A stretch of DNA of 64,000 nucleotides from Bacteroidota bacterium (GCA_018266435.1 JAFEAL010000012.1:107057-171056); one strand, 5' to 3'; counted from the first letter of the stretch, positions 27,258-36,599 are shown. The notes: generated by a model from the letters alone, not told the origin. Made by a program: numbers and translations.

Positions 27258-28445
27258 ATGAACATCGCTATGTTGGGCTCCGGTTTTATCGGCCGGTTTT
27301 ATGCTGACTCGCTGCAAGGCTACCGCAGCAAGGATAAAATTGTAAGCGTCTATTCGCGCAGAGAAGAGAGCACCAAAAAATTTGCCGCTGACTACAAGGT
27401 TCCGTTCGCTACGACTCAAATGGAAGAGGCCATAGCGCGGCCTGACGTGCAGGTGGTTTGTATTTCGCTGCCCAATAATTTGCACGAAGAAGCAGTGATG
27501 CTCTGCTGCAAGCACAAGAAAGCCGTGATCACTACCAAACCGCTCGGACGCAATGCTATAGAAGCCCAACGGATGCTGGAAGCCGTGGAAAAAGCCGGCA
27601 TTTTCAATGGATATTTAGAAGACTTGGTTTACACACCTAAGTTTATAAAAGCAATTGAAAGTGTAAAGAGCGGAGCACTCGGCCGAATCCTCTGGGCTAA
27701 ATCGCGTGAAACTCATCCCGGCCCCCACAGCGATTGGTTTTGGGACAAAGAACAAGCAGGCGGAGGTTGCATTTTGGATTTGGGTTGCCACTGTGTGGAG
27801 ATCACCCGCAGTTACATTGGCAAAGATATTAAACCAGTGGAAGTCATGTGCTGGGCCGATACACAAGTAAAACCAATTGATGCCGAAGACCACGCCATTG
27901 GTTTAGTGAAATATGAAAACGGTGCCATCGGGCAGTTTGAAGTAAGCTGGACCTTTCGCGGAGGGCTGGACCTGCGCGATGAGGTCATGGGCTCTGAGGG
28001 AACAATTTGGATTAATAATTTTTTGCGCACCGGATTTGAAATGTTTACCAGTGGTAAAGGGGCAGATTATGTAGCTGAAAAAGCAGAGAGCAATTCGGGC
28101 TGGCTTTTCCCGGTGGGTGATGAGCTGAATGAGTTGGGATATAATCACATGTTTATGGATATGTTCAACGCTATGGAAAAAGGAGCACAACCCAAAGAAA
28201 CCTTTTACGATGGCTATGTGGTAAATGCCATTCTCGATGCCGCCTACAAATCAGCCGAAACCAAACAGTGGGAACCGGTACCACTCAACATCTGGCGCGG
28301 AAAAACCGGGGTAACCAAAGACAGCCACTTGCACCCCTACGATGCCGATCATTATTTGGTAAAAGAAGAAGTAACACACTACGGAGCAAAGAAGGTAATT
28401 TTAAAAAACAAAAAAACAGGAAAGATTGTAGAAAGAATCGGGTGA
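27258..28445 (+). CDS. Gfo/Idh/MocA-family NAD(P)-dependent oxidoreductase
   Basis: A 395-residue cytoplasmic dehydrogenase. The Rossmann motif is IAMLGSGFIGRFYADSLQGY at residues 3-22. The catalytic-domain patterns KPLGRNAIEAQRML (the EKP-like Lys block) and ILDLGCHCVEITRSYIG (the His of the active site) are present. These enzymes oxidise or epimerise sugars, inositols or their derivatives; the substrate is not deducible. The protein has no Tat signal, unlike many Bacteroidota paralogues, so it acts inside the cell. It is followed 15 nt later by the PhoD-like lipoprotein and may share its transcript. A longer-than-usual C-terminus carries a basic tail (KKVILKNKKTGKIVERI). Confidence 0.85.
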   Translation: MNIAMLGSGFIGRFYADSLQGYRSKDKIVSVYSRREESTKKFAADYKVPFATTQMEEAIARPDVQVVCISLPNNLHEEAVMLCCKHKKAVITTKPLGRNAIEAQRMLEAVEKAGIFNGYLEDLVYTPKFIKAIESVKSGALGRILWAKSRETHPGPHSDWFWDKEQAGGGCILDLGCHCVEITRSYIGKDIKPVEVMCWADTQVKPIDAEDHAIGLVKYENGAIGQFEVSWTFRGGLDLRDEVMGSEGTIWINNFLRTGFEMFTSGKGADYVAEKAESNSGWLFPVGDELNELGYNHMFMDMFNAMEKGAQPKETFYDGYVVNAILDAAYKSAETKQWEPVPLNIWRGKTGVTKDSHLHPYDADHYLVKEEVTHYGAKKVILKNKKTGKIVERIG

Positions 28446-28460
28446 TTAAAAAATATAAAA

Positions 28461-29984
28461 ATGAAATTGTATCAATTAATTTTTTACTGCTCAGGGGTAA
28501 TTCTCTTTTCTTGTGGTACTGAAAAAAAAGATACCTATCAAGAGGCGGTTTCACATTTAGTTAATGTAGAGAGGTTCCCCTTTTATCATGGAGTAGCCTC
28601 AGGCGACCCCCTGACTGACCGGGTAATTCTATGGACGAGGGTTACCCCAGAAGATCCTTCTCAAAAAATCAGTGTAACCTGGCAAGTTTCAGATCAAAAA
28701 GATTTTTCATCAATCCTAAAATCAGATACCCTGTCAACCTCATCGGCAAAAGACTTTACGGTAAAAGTGGATGCCACCGGCCTGCAAGCCGGCATGATTT
28801 ATTATTATCGGTTTATGGCCTTGGGAAAAACCTCAGAGATTGGTCAAACTAAAACACTCCCTGCCAATCCCGATCGGGTGAAGTTAGCCGTAGTCAGTTG
28901 TGCCAACTGGGAGTGGGGGTTCTTCACTCCGTATGAAAAAGTTTCGCTGCGCACAGACATTGATGCAGTCATTCATCTCGGAGATTTTATTTATGAATAC
29001 GCCTCAGGCAAATATGGCGATACCACCATCGGCCGAATTAATATCCCCAAACACGAACTGGTTTCGCTGCAAGATTACCGCGAGCGCTACTCACAATACC
29101 GCCTTGACAAAGGACTGCACGATGTAAGCCTCAAACTACCCATGATTGCAATATGGGACGACCACGAGATTGCCAACGACAGTTATGTGGGAGGAGCACA
29201 AAATCATCAGCCTGAAGAAGGAGATTATGCCAACCGGAAAGCAGCCGCACGAAAAGCATATTACGAATGGATACCCATCCGCGAAGGTCAAACACACTAC
29301 CGTACTTTCTCATTTGGCAAACTGGCCGACCTCATCATGCTCGATGAGCGCCTGGCCGGAAAACAAAAACAAGCCACCGGGCCCAACGATCTTTCACTTG
29401 AAAGTGAGAGCCGCACCATGCTCGGTCAGCCACAAGTAACGTGGCTCGAAACACAACTGAAAAACTCTTCGGCACAGTGGCGGATCATTGGCAACCAGGT
29501 TATTTTTTCTGACGTGTCGCTGAAGCCAATCTATCCGCAAATGCCACGCAACTTCGACAGTTGGGATGGCTATCCCATGGAAAAAAGAAAACTGAAAAAT
29601 TTTATCCTCGAAAACAAAATCAAGAACCTGATCTTCATTACAGGCGATGCCCACTCCAGCTGGGCCATTGAAGCGGCTACAGACGTGAAGAAAACCTATT
29701 CTCCTTTTGCCGTAGAATTGGTCACCACCAGCATTTCTTCGGCTAACGGAAATGAATATGCGCCCGATGATTCGGTAAAAGTGAGCGAACAACAAATGTT
29801 GAAAATAAATCCACACGTAAAATACCTCAACAACCGCGATCATGGCTATATGCTGCTTACACTTACCCGTGAAAAAGCTAAAGCCGAATGGTGGTTTGTA
29901 GAAACTGTGCGTGTACCCGATGCAAAAGAATTTTTGGGCAAATCAATTGAGGTTCATGCGGGCGAAGTAAAAATACGAGAGTAG
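28461..29984 (+). CDS. PhoD-family alkaline phosphatase lipoprotein
   Basis: A 507-residue lipoprotein (lipobox ILFSC, Cys18). PhoD enzymes are metal-dependent phosphomono/diesterases acting outside the cytoplasm. After an N-terminal Ig-like domain (FYHGVASGDPLTDRVILWTRVTP) the metal-binding motifs follow in order: VVSCANWEWGFFTPY, HLGDFIYEYASG, IAIWDDHEIANDSY, and near residue 395 FITGDAHSSWAIE. This set (C..., D, DDHE, GDxH) is diagnostic for the family. Most PhoD enzymes are Tat substrates; here the N-terminus is a plain lipoprotein signal without twin Arg, common in Bacteroidota. It lies 15 nt after the Gfo/Idh/MocA gene. Phosphate regulation is not visible. Confidence 0.88.
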   Translation: MKLYQLIFYCSGVILFSCGTEKKDTYQEAVSHLVNVERFPFYHGVASGDPLTDRVILWTRVTPEDPSQKISVTWQVSDQKDFSSILKSDTLSTSSAKDFTVKVDATGLQAGMIYYYRFMALGKTSEIGQTKTLPANPDRVKLAVVSCANWEWGFFTPYEKVSLRTDIDAVIHLGDFIYEYASGKYGDTTIGRINIPKHELVSLQDYRERYSQYRLDKGLHDVSLKLPMIAIWDDHEIANDSYVGGAQNHQPEEGDYANRKAAARKAYYEWIPIREGQTHYRTFSFGKLADLIMLDERLAGKQKQATGPNDLSLESESRTMLGQPQVTWLETQLKNSSAQWRIIGNQVIFSDVSLKPIYPQMPRNFDSWDGYPMEKRKLKNFILENKIKNLIFITGDAHSSWAIEAATDVKKTYSPFAVELVTTSISSANGNEYAPDDSVKVSEQQMLKINPHVKYLNNRDHGYMLLTLTREKAKAEWWFVETVRVPDAKEFLGKSIEVHAGEVKIRE

Positions 29985-30001
29985 TTTTCTATCTTGGTGT
30001 G

Positions 30002-30544
30002 ATGAAAGCACTAATCGTTTTTTCTTTGCTCTTAGTTGGCTCACTATCTGCAAGCGCACAGGTAATCGGAAAAACCTTTCCTGATCTGACGGCCGAAACC
30101 GTGGATGACAAAAAAGTAAACTTACCCCAGGATGTAAAGGGTAAATTTACCCTGCTGGGATTGGCGTATTCTAAAAAATCAGAAGATGAATTGAATACGT
30201 GGTTCAACCCTATTTTCAGTAAATTCATTCAAAAAACATCAGGCGCGCTGGCTAGCATGGACTATAATGTGAACGTGTACTTTGTGCCTATGTTCACGGG
30301 CATCAACGCAGCCGCCACAGGCACCGCTAAGCGCAAGGCCGCCAAAAATGTAGATGCCAAATTGTTGCCTTACCTGTTGTTTTACAAAGGCAGCATTAAA
30401 AAATACAAAGACGAACTGGATTTTGACCGGAAAGACATTCCCTATTTTTTTGTGCTGGATACCACCGGGAAAATTGTGTATGCTACAGACGGAGTTTACA
30501 GCGATGAAAAAATGGACGGCATTGAATCAGTAATTGATAATTAA
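30002..30544 (+). CDS. Exported thioredoxin-fold protein lacking a CXXC site
   Basis: A 180-residue exported protein with signal peptide MKALIVFSLLLVGSLSASAQ. The mature part VIGKTFPDLTAETVDDKKVNLPQDVKGKFTLLGLAYSKKSEDELNTWFNP has the spacing of an AhpC/TSA or Atp10-like thioredoxin fold, and the end (IPYFFVLDTTGKIVYATDG) matches the usual 'p..fliD..G.i.....G' strand. The position where a CXXC would be is occupied by AYSKKSED, and the protein has no Cys at all, so it cannot be a disulfide reductase. ATG at 30002 is preferred to the GTG one codon upstream; a near-consensus TATCTTGG lies just before it. Function unknown. Confidence 0.7.
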   Translation: MKALIVFSLLLVGSLSASAQVIGKTFPDLTAETVDDKKVNLPQDVKGKFTLLGLAYSKKSEDELNTWFNPIFSKFIQKTSGALASMDYNVNVYFVPMFTGINAAATGTAKRKAAKNVDAKLLPYLLFYKGSIKKYKDELDFDRKDIPYFFVLDTTGKIVYATDGVYSDEKMDGIESVIDN

Positions 30545-30615
30545 CGAATAGCCTTTTTTTAATTTTTAGGCTAGCCAGATGATTTTTGCCACTTTTCAGT
30601 CTGCCAACAATGGCA

Positions 30616-30623
30616 TAATTTTG
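30616..30623 (+). promoter_or_regulatory. Promoter -7 box before DUF4783/nadC
   Basis: TAATTTTG fully matches TAnnTTTG and lies 15 nt before the ATG at 30639. The -33 position has TTT rather than TTG. Confidence 0.5.
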
Positions 30624-30638
30624 GAGAGAAATTGCTTT

Positions 30639-31019
30639 ATGAAATATCTTTTACTTGCAGGCGGATTGTTATTTTCGTTAGTAGTTCAGGCACAAACTAT
30701 TTTTTTGCCCATGCGAGATGCCGTAAAAAGCGGTAACTCTTCTGAATTGGTAAAATACTTTAATACTTCCGTTGACCTAAACCTCGAGGGTGAAGTAAAT
30801 ACGTATAGCAAAGCTCAGGCAGAATTTGTATTGCGCGATTTTTTCAAAAAACATCCCCCGACAGATTTTACCATCGTGCACAGCGGAGCCTCTAAAGCAG
30901 GGCTGCAGTTTGCCATCGGAAAATTCAAAAGTGGAAACGATAGTTTTGTTGTACTCATGCGCGTGCGCGAAGTGCAAAAGACCTATCTCATCCACGAAAT
31001 GAGTTTCACTAAAGAATGA
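30639..31019 (+). CDS. DUF4783-family exported protein
   Basis: A 126-residue protein with signal peptide MKYLLLAGGLLFSLVVQAQ. The mature part (IFLPMRDAVKSGNSSELVKYFNTSVDLNLEGEVNTYSKAQAEFVLRDFFKKHPPTDFTIVHSGAS) is typical of DUF4783 and has the small NTF2-like alpha+beta character. The family is widespread in Bacteroidota and often sits directly before nadC, as here. Its stop overlaps the nadC start (ATGA at 31016), which implies translational coupling. The frame extends 20 codons further upstream, but Met at 30639 begins a proper signal peptide. No function has been seen in the sequence. Confidence 0.8.
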   Translation: MKYLLLAGGLLFSLVVQAQTIFLPMRDAVKSGNSSELVKYFNTSVDLNLEGEVNTYSKAQAEFVLRDFFKKHPPTDFTIVHSGASKAGLQFAIGKFKSGNDSFVVLMRVREVQKTYLIHEMSFTKE

Positions 31020-31873
31020 CCCGCCCACCGTACCTCACTGACCGCGCCTTAAAGCATTTTATCACATCCGCTTTAGCCGAAGATATTGGCGAAGGCGATC
31101 ACTCTACGCAAGCCGCCATCCCATCCGGCAAAAAAGCCCGAGCCAAATTATTGGTAAAAGACGAAGGAATTATTGCCGGTATAGAAGCAGCCCGGTTGAT
31201 ATTTAATGAAGTTGACCCCACCCTAAAAATTACTTTTTTTAAACACGACAGCAACCCAATTGCCAAAGGAGAAATTGCTTTTGATGTGTACGGAGAAGCC
31301 CGGTCGATCTTATCAGCCGAACGTTTGGTACTGAATTGTATGCAGCGCATGAGTGGAATAGCCACGCTCACCCATAGACTGTGCCAATTGATTAAAGGAA
31401 CGACCACGCAACTAATGGATACGCGTAAAACCACGCCTAACTTTCGCCTGATGGAGAAATGGGCAGTAGCCATTGGCGGTGGCCGAAATCACCGGTTCGC
31501 TTTGTACGACATGATCATGCTGAAAGACAACCACATTGATCTGGCCGGTGGAATTACCCAAGCGGTAAACAATGCTCGTGCTTATCTGAAAGCCCAAAAC
31601 AAAAATCTTCTAATTGAAGTCGAGACCCGCAACCTCAACGAAGTGAAAGAAGCGCTGGCCTCACAGGCAGACATTATCATGCTCGATAATATGAGCCTGA
31701 CAGATATGCAGGAAGCCGTTAAACTCATCAACCAAAGATGCAAAACAGAAGCCAGTGGCGGCATTACTGAATCCAATCTTAGGGCGGTAGCCGAATGTGG
31801 AGTGGATTATATTTCAGTCGGGGCATTAACTCACTCAGTAAAAAGCCTGGACTTGAGCCTGAAAATTTTTTAA
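31016..31873 (+). CDS. nadC: Nicotinate-nucleotide pyrophosphorylase (carboxylating)
   Basis: NadC converts quinolinate and PRPP to nicotinate mononucleotide in de novo NAD synthesis. The 285-residue protein shows the N-terminal ALAEDIGEGDHST block, the catalytic-lysine and PRPP segments DTRKTTPNFRLMEKWAVAIGGGRNHRFALYDMIMLKDNHI, and the barrel end IIMLDNMSLTDM...ASGGITESNLRAVAECGVDYISVGALTHS. Length and motif order are normal. It overlaps DUF4783 by 4 nt and is followed 30 nt later by the sigma factor gene. The pathway's next enzyme, nadD, is four genes downstream in the same run. Confidence 0.96.
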   Translation: MTRPPYLTDRALKHFITSALAEDIGEGDHSTQAAIPSGKKARAKLLVKDEGIIAGIEAARLIFNEVDPTLKITFFKHDSNPIAKGEIAFDVYGEARSILSAERLVLNCMQRMSGIATLTHRLCQLIKGTTTQLMDTRKTTPNFRLMEKWAVAIGGGRNHRFALYDMIMLKDNHIDLAGGITQAVNNARAYLKAQNKNLLIEVETRNLNEVKEALASQADIIMLDNMSLTDMQEAVKLINQRCKTEASGGITESNLRAVAECGVDYISVGALTHSVKSLDLSLKIF

Positions 31874-31889
31874 CGGCCATTCTGTTGCG

Positions 31890-31897
31890 TATTTTTG
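31890..31897 (+). promoter_or_regulatory. Promoter -7 box before the ECF sigma gene
   Basis: TATTTTTG fully matches TAnnTTTG and ends 6 nt before the ATG at 31904; the -33 position is T-rich. The sigma gene may therefore start its own transcript as well as read through from nadC. Confidence 0.45.
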
Positions 31898-31903
31898 CCC
31901 TTC

Positions 31904-32494
31904 ATGGAATTAGAAGACGCACCCCGGCAACACTATACTGAAAATGAAAAACAAGATATTTTCAATCAGGAGTTCATGCCCCACATTCATTCCATGTACA
32001 ACTTCGGGTATCGCCTTACACTCGACCGCGATGATGCCAAAGACCTGGTGCAAGACACCTATTTAAAAGCCTACCGATTTATAGAATCATTCCAGAAAGG
32101 AACTAATGCCAAAGCCTGGCTGTTCCGCATCCTGAAAAACAGCTTCATTAACGATTATCGTAAAAGGAGCAAAGAGCCCAATAAAATCGATTATCAAGAA
32201 GTTGAAACGTACTACAACTCAGAAGAGGTAGATCGGCAGATCACACCCGACCTGCGGGTGGAATCATTGAAAGACATGATAGGCGATGAGATCAGTAATG
32301 CCCTCAACTCACTGGATGTAGATTTTCGTACGGTAATTATTTTGTGCGACCTCGAAGGGTTTAAATACGAAGAGATGGCAAAAATACTCGACATACCCAT
32401 TGGCACTGTGCGCAGCCGCCTGCACCGCGCGCGCAACCTGCTAAAAGAAAAATTAAAATCATACGCTAAATCTATGGGCTACAACAACGCCTGA
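31904..32494 (+). CDS. ECF-type RNA polymerase sigma factor
   Basis: A 196-residue sigma factor with only regions 2 and 4. Region 2 is YRLTLDRDDAKDLVQDTYLKAYRFIESFQKGTNAKAWLFRILKNSFINDYRKRSKEP, which contains the core-binding and -10 recognition parts. Region 4 is ALNSLDVDFRTVIILCDLEGFKYEEMAKILDIPIGTVRSRLHRARNLLKEKL, a typical helix-turn-helix. It is followed 6 nt later by a zinc anti-sigma-like protein, so it is most likely kept inactive until a signal releases it. A TTG three codons upstream is in frame, but the ATG is the natural start. Its regulon cannot be read here. Confidence 0.92.
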   Translation: MELEDAPRQHYTENEKQDIFNQEFMPHIHSMYNFGYRLTLDRDDAKDLVQDTYLKAYRFIESFQKGTNAKAWLFRILKNSFINDYRKRSKEPNKIDYQEVETYYNSEEVDRQITPDLRVESLKDMIGDEISNALNSLDVDFRTVIILCDLEGFKYEEMAKILDIPIGTVRSRLHRARNLLKEKLKSYAKSMGYNNA

Positions 32495-32500
32495 ATTATT

Positions 32501-32767
32501 ATGGCACCTCTTTACAACCCGTTTATCCATGACGATGGCAAAAAACCCACATGCATGGAAATGCTTCAGCTGATCGTGGACAATCAGGCTACCGATGAGC
32601 AGCGCACCTACTTTAAACAACACATGGATAATTGCCTGCCCTGCTATAAAAAATACAATGTGGATATGGCCGTTAGCGAATTGCTGAAAGAAAAATGCAG
32701 CGGTGAGAACTGCCCCGATGACCTGGTGGCTCAAATCAAGTCGAAAATTAAAATGATGAATGCCTGA
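32501..32767 (+). CDS. Zinc-binding anti-sigma factor (ZAS-type)
   Basis: An 88-residue soluble protein with the zinc anti-sigma signature His41-x3-Cys45-x2-Cys48 (QHMDNCLPC) and an extra Cys18 (KKPTCMEML) in the position of the fourth ligand. Two more cysteines lie near the end ([11 protein letters not shown]). ZAS proteins such as RsrA bind the partner sigma and let go on thiol oxidation or another signal. It lacks a membrane segment, so the signal should be cytoplasmic. It starts 6 nt after the sigma gene, and its stop overlaps the gmk start (TGATG). Confidence 0.82.
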   Translation: MAPLYNPFIHDDGKKPTCMEMLQLIVDNQATDEQRTYFKQHMDNCLPCYKKYNVDMAVSELLKEKCSGENCPDDLVAQIKSKIKMMNA

Positions 32768-33339
32768 TGGGTGGAAAAGCCATTATTTTTTCAGCTCCTT
32801 CAGGTTCAGGAAAAACAACCCTTGTACATCACCTGCTGAAGACCAACCCCGATTTGGGGTTTTCAATTTCTGCCGCCACCCGCGATAAGCGGGGCCGCAA
32901 AGAACAAAACGGAAAAGACTATTACTTTCTCACCCCGGAAGAATTTAAGCACAAGATTGACAACGATGAATTTATCGAATGGGAAGAAGTGTATGCCGGA
33001 AATTTTTACGGCACACTCAAATCCGAAATCGACCGGATCTGGAGCGAGGGAAAGAATGTGATTTTTGATGTAGACGTACGGGGAGGGCTCAACCTGAAAA
33101 AATATTTTGGCGACAAAGCACTGGCTGTTTTTGTAAAGGTTCCTTCCCTGGATGTATTGAAACAACGCCTCAATGACCGCGGCACTGAAACCGAGGAAAG
33201 CTTATCGCGAAGATTATTCAAGGCTAATTTTGAAATGACTTTTCAGGATAAGTTTGATGTAATCCTGCTCAACGAAAACCTGGACAAGTCATTGGCAGAA
33301 GCGCAACGGTTGTATGATCGGTTCAAGATGCAAAAATGA
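32767..33339 (+). CDS. gmk: Guanylate kinase
   Basis: Gmk phosphorylates GMP to GDP with ATP. The 190-residue protein has the P-loop [19 protein letters not shown] (residues 6-24) and the GMP-binding part [27 protein letters not shown] with the usual TR(x)R pattern. It continues with [35 protein letters not shown] and the LID region [17 protein letters not shown]. Size and motifs are canonical. It overlaps the anti-sigma stop by one base and the nadD start by 4 nt, so its expression is coupled to both neighbours. Confidence 0.96.
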   Translation: MGGKAIIFSAPSGSGKTTLVHHLLKTNPDLGFSISAATRDKRGRKEQNGKDYYFLTPEEFKHKIDNDEFIEWEEVYAGNFYGTLKSEIDRIWSEGKNVIFDVDVRGGLNLKKYFGDKALAVFVKVPSLDVLKQRLNDRGTETEESLSRRLFKANFEMTFQDKFDVILLNENLDKSLAEAQRLYDRFKMQK

Positions 33340-33908
33340 AAATCGGCCTTTTCTTCGGATCGTTCAATCCCATCCACATCGGCCACCTGGCCATTGCCAA
33401 TGCCATGGCCGAAAACACTGACCTGAAAAAAGTGTGGTTTGTTGTATCTCCGCAAAATCCGTTAAAGCCCAGCAAAGGGCTGCTGCATGAATTTGATCGC
33501 TACGATATGGTGAAGGCAGCCATTGTCGATAACTATAAATTTGAAGTGAGTGATGTGGAATTTCATTTGCCCAAGCCGAGCTATACCATACATACATTAA
33601 CACACTTGCACGAAAAATTTCCTGATAAAGAATACAAACTGATTGTGGGTGAAGACAACCTGGAGAATTTCACCAAGTGGAGAAACTACCAGCAGATTTT
33701 AGATCAGTATGGGTTGTACGTTTATCCGCGGCCCCATGTAACTAATTCTCCGCTGAAGAGTCATGCTCATGTAAAACTGGTAGAAGCCCCATTGCTCGAC
33801 ATTTCGGCCACTTACATTCGCGCGTGTGTCAAAAACAATAAATCCATTCGCTACTTGGTTCCTGAAGTAGTTGAGCAGATGATCCAATCAAAAGGCTTTT
33901 ACCGGTAA
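33336..33908 (+). CDS. nadD: Nicotinate-nucleotide adenylyltransferase
   Basis: NadD joins AMP to nicotinate mononucleotide, the step after NadC in NAD synthesis. The nucleotidyltransferase motif HxGH is His14-His17 in [18 protein letters not shown], and the C-terminal ISxTxIR block reads [50 protein letters not shown] segment matches the family's 'iiG.D.l..l..W..' region. The 190 residues are normal. It overlaps gmk by 4 nt (ATGA). Confidence 0.95.
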   Translation: MKIGLFFGSFNPIHIGHLAIANAMAENTDLKKVWFVVSPQNPLKPSKGLLHEFDRYDMVKAAIVDNYKFEVSDVEFHLPKPSYTIHTLTHLHEKFPDKEYKLIVGEDNLENFTKWRNYQQILDQYGLYVYPRPHVTNSPLKSHAHVKLVEAPLLDISATYIRACVKNNKSIRYLVPEVVEQMIQSKGFYR

Positions 33909-33944
33909 GTACAACTTTTATCAGATTTTTTTCGTCTTGGCAAC

Positions 33945-36599
33945 ATGAAGCAAATTTTACTTCTTTTTTTGGTTGTACTTTCTTTTCGACTTTTTGGCGG
34001 GGGTGTAAAAGGAATTGTCAAAGCCGAAGACGGAACTACACTTCCGTATGCCTCCATCTATGTAAAACAAACCGGTACGGGCGCTACTACCGATCAAAAT
34101 GGGTATTATGAACTTTTGCTTGATTCGGGTCATTATGAAATCATCTTCAAATACTTAGGATATGAAGCCGCAACCCGCATAGTAGAGATTGGAAAAAATT
34201 TTATCGAACTCAACATCGTTTTAAACGAGCAAAATATTTTGCTGCAGACGGTAACAGTCCACGCCAATAAAGAGGACCCGGCCTATACCATCATGCGCAA
34301 GGCCATTGCCAAAGCAAAATTTCATACCCAGCAACTCGACAGTTACACGGCCAAGGTGTACATCAAAGGAAAAGGTAAACTGCGCGATTATCCCTGGCTT
34401 GCCAAAAAAATGCTAGAGAAAGAAGGCATTACCAAAGACAGGCTGTTCATCACCGAATCGGTAAATGAAATTAAGTACACACGCCCCCATAAATATGAAC
34501 AAAAAGTGATTGCCGTTTATACCCAGGGCAAAGATCAAAACGGATCACCTAACCAATATTTTTTCGGGAGTTTTTATGAACCCGAAATTGCCGAAACCGT
34601 TTCACCGCTTTCGCCCCGGGCTTTTGCGTATTACAAGTTCGAATACCTGGGCACGTTTAAAGAATCCGGGTATGACATCAGCAAAATTAAAGTTACCCCG
34701 CGCAGCAAAGGTGACAATGTTTTTGAAGGAACAATTTTTATTGTAGAAAACTGGTGGAGTATTCACAGCCTGGAATTGATGGCCACCAAACTCGGTATTC
34801 ATTTTAAAGTAAAACAGATTTACCATCCCATTGAAGACAATGCCCGGATGAATGCCCCGGCCGGCCAGGCGTGGTTGCCGGTTTCGCAAGAGGCGATTGT
34901 GAGCGGAAAGGTTTTTGGGTTTGATTTTGTTGGCTCATACCATGCCACCGTTAAAGAATACAAGATCAAACTCAACCCGGCTTTAGTTGCCGATATGGAA
35001 ATCATTGATGCCAAACTCGAAAAGGAAGAAGCTAAAAAAGTAAAAAAACAATTCAGCCAGAAAAATCAGCAAATCAAGCAACGCCTTGAAAATGGAAAAG
35101 AAATTTCAAACAAAGAACTGAAGCAACTGACCAAAGCCTATGAAAAGGCCGAGCAGCAAAAACAAAAAGAACCCGATGTAGTTTCTGAATCTTCGTACTC
35201 AGTCGATTCAGCCGCTTATAAAAAGGATTCAACCTTTTGGGCTGACATCCGCCCGGCCCCGCTCGACAAAGAAGAAATACGCGGCTACAAAAAAACCGAC
35301 AGCCTCAGCGAGGTACAGCGCAAACGAGATGAAGGAGACACGTTACACTCCAAAAAAAAACACAAAGGTTTCAGCCCGTTTGATTTACTCACCGGTAATT
35401 CTTACGCCATAGGTAAAAGTTCAAGTTTTGAAATTCATCTTCCGTGGGGTGGCTACAATACGGTGGAGGGCGTGAATGCTATTTATCGGCTAAGTTATTA
35501 CAAACGCTGGGTAAAAAAAGATTCGCTGCACCCGAAAAAAAGACCTGATACCAGGCGGCTGAAAATCAGCCCCACCTTTCGTTATGCATTCGCCCGAGAA
35601 AAACTTACCGGCTTTCTGCGTGCAGATTATCGTACTCCCACTTCGCGGCTTACCTTGAGTGGCGGGCGATACATTCAGCAATTCAACAGCGATGAACCCA
35701 TCCATCCGTTTGTCAATACTTTTACCACGCTTTTTCAAGGACAGAACTGGATGAAATTGTACGAGCGCGAGTTTGTTGATCTCAACTTCAGAAAAAGATT
35801 TCAAGATAAATACCTCTTTCACACCCAATGGTCGCTGGCGCGAAGGCACGAACTGTTTAATAACAACAACTACTCATTCAACGACAACAGCAAAACCCGC
35901 TTCACACCTAATGAGCCCGTTAATGCCGAATTACCCGCCACCGGATTTGCGCAGCACACGGCATTCATCGGTTCTATTGGGATTGAAGCAAGGCCCTGGC
36001 AAAAGTATAGAATATCAAATGGCCATAAATACCGTGCCGACCGCCCTTCGCCCACGTTCACGCTGGATTACAAAAAAGGATTTTCGCAAATTTTTGGAAG
36101 TGATGTGGATTACGACTTGCTCGAAATTGGATTCAAAGAAAGTTTGCGCACAGGCATCATCGGCCGGCTTGACCTGAATTTGAAAGTAGGGAAATTTTTA
36201 AATACCAGGTCAATGTACTTCATGGACTACAAGCATTTTGCCGGCAATCAAACTCCGTTTATTACGTCAGACCCGGCCGGCAGTTTCCGGTTGCTTCCAT
36301 ACTATACCTTCAGCACGCGCAACCAGTATTTTTCAGCCAACGTACATTATCATTTCAGAAAATTTTTGATTACCCGTATACCAAAAGCACGAATGCTCGG
36401 TCTGTCAGAAAATTTCTTTATGAATTATTTAGCCACCCCTTACTCTAACAACTATACCGAGTTGGGTTATGGGCTGAACGGAATTTTGCGTTTGTTCCGG
36501 TTGGAGTTTGCTACCGCTTTCCAAAACGGAACATATATCAACAATGGCTTCCGCATCGGTATCTCCACTAATATGGTGGTAAGGTTTTCAGATAATTAA
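33945..36599 (+). CDS. DUF5686 / carboxypeptidase-like regulatory-domain outer-membrane protein
   Basis: An 884-residue exported protein (signal peptide MKQILLLFLVVLSFRLFGG). A carboxypeptidase-like regulatory domain opens it (GIVKAEDGTTLPYASIYVKQTGTGATTDQNGYYELLLDSGHYEIIFKYLGYE), the 'CarboxypepD_reg-like' Ig fold also found before TonB receptors. The rest matches DUF5686: YTIMRKAIAKAKFHTQQLDSYTAKVYIKG and later a long beta-strand-rich region ending YGLNGILRLFRLEFATAFQNGTYINNGFRIGISTNMVVRFSDN, consistent with an outer-membrane beta-barrel. A helical, Lys/Glu-rich insert (about 365-405) sits in the middle. It begins 36 nt after nadD. Function is not known; a surface or barrel role is inferred from the fold. 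Confidence 0.85.
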   Translation: MKQILLLFLVVLSFRLFGGGVKGIVKAEDGTTLPYASIYVKQTGTGATTDQNGYYELLLDSGHYEIIFKYLGYEAATRIVEIGKNFIELNIVLNEQNILLQTVTVHANKEDPAYTIMRKAIAKAKFHTQQLDSYTAKVYIKGKGKLRDYPWLAKKMLEKEGITKDRLFITESVNEIKYTRPHKYEQKVIAVYTQGKDQNGSPNQYFFGSFYEPEIAETVSPLSPRAFAYYKFEYLGTFKESGYDISKIKVTPRSKGDNVFEGTIFIVENWWSIHSLELMATKLGIHFKVKQIYHPIEDNARMNAPAGQAWLPVSQEAIVSGKVFGFDFVGSYHATVKEYKIKLNPALVADMEIIDAKLEKEEAKKVKKQFSQKNQQIKQRLENGKEISNKELKQLTKAYEKAEQQKQKEPDVVSESSYSVDSAAYKKDSTFWADIRPAPLDKEEIRGYKKTDSLSEVQRKRDEGDTLHSKKKHKGFSPFDLLTGNSYAIGKSSSFEIHLPWGGYNTVEGVNAIYRLSYYKRWVKKDSLHPKKRPDTRRLKISPTFRYAFAREKLTGFLRADYRTPTSRLTLSGGRYIQQFNSDEPIHPFVNTFTTLFQGQNWMKLYEREFVDLNFRKRFQDKYLFHTQWSLARRHELFNNNNYSFNDNSKTRFTPNEPVNAELPATGFAQHTAFIGSIGIEARPWQKYRISNGHKYRADRPSPTFTLDYKKGFSQIFGSDVDYDLLEIGFKESLRTGIIGRLDLNLKVGKFLNTRSMYFMDYKHFAGNQTPFITSDPAGSFRLLPYYTFSTRNQYFSANVHYHFRKFLITRIPKARMLGLSENFFMNYLATPYSNNYTELGYGLNGILRLFRLEFATAFQNGTYINNGFRIGISTNMVVRFSDN

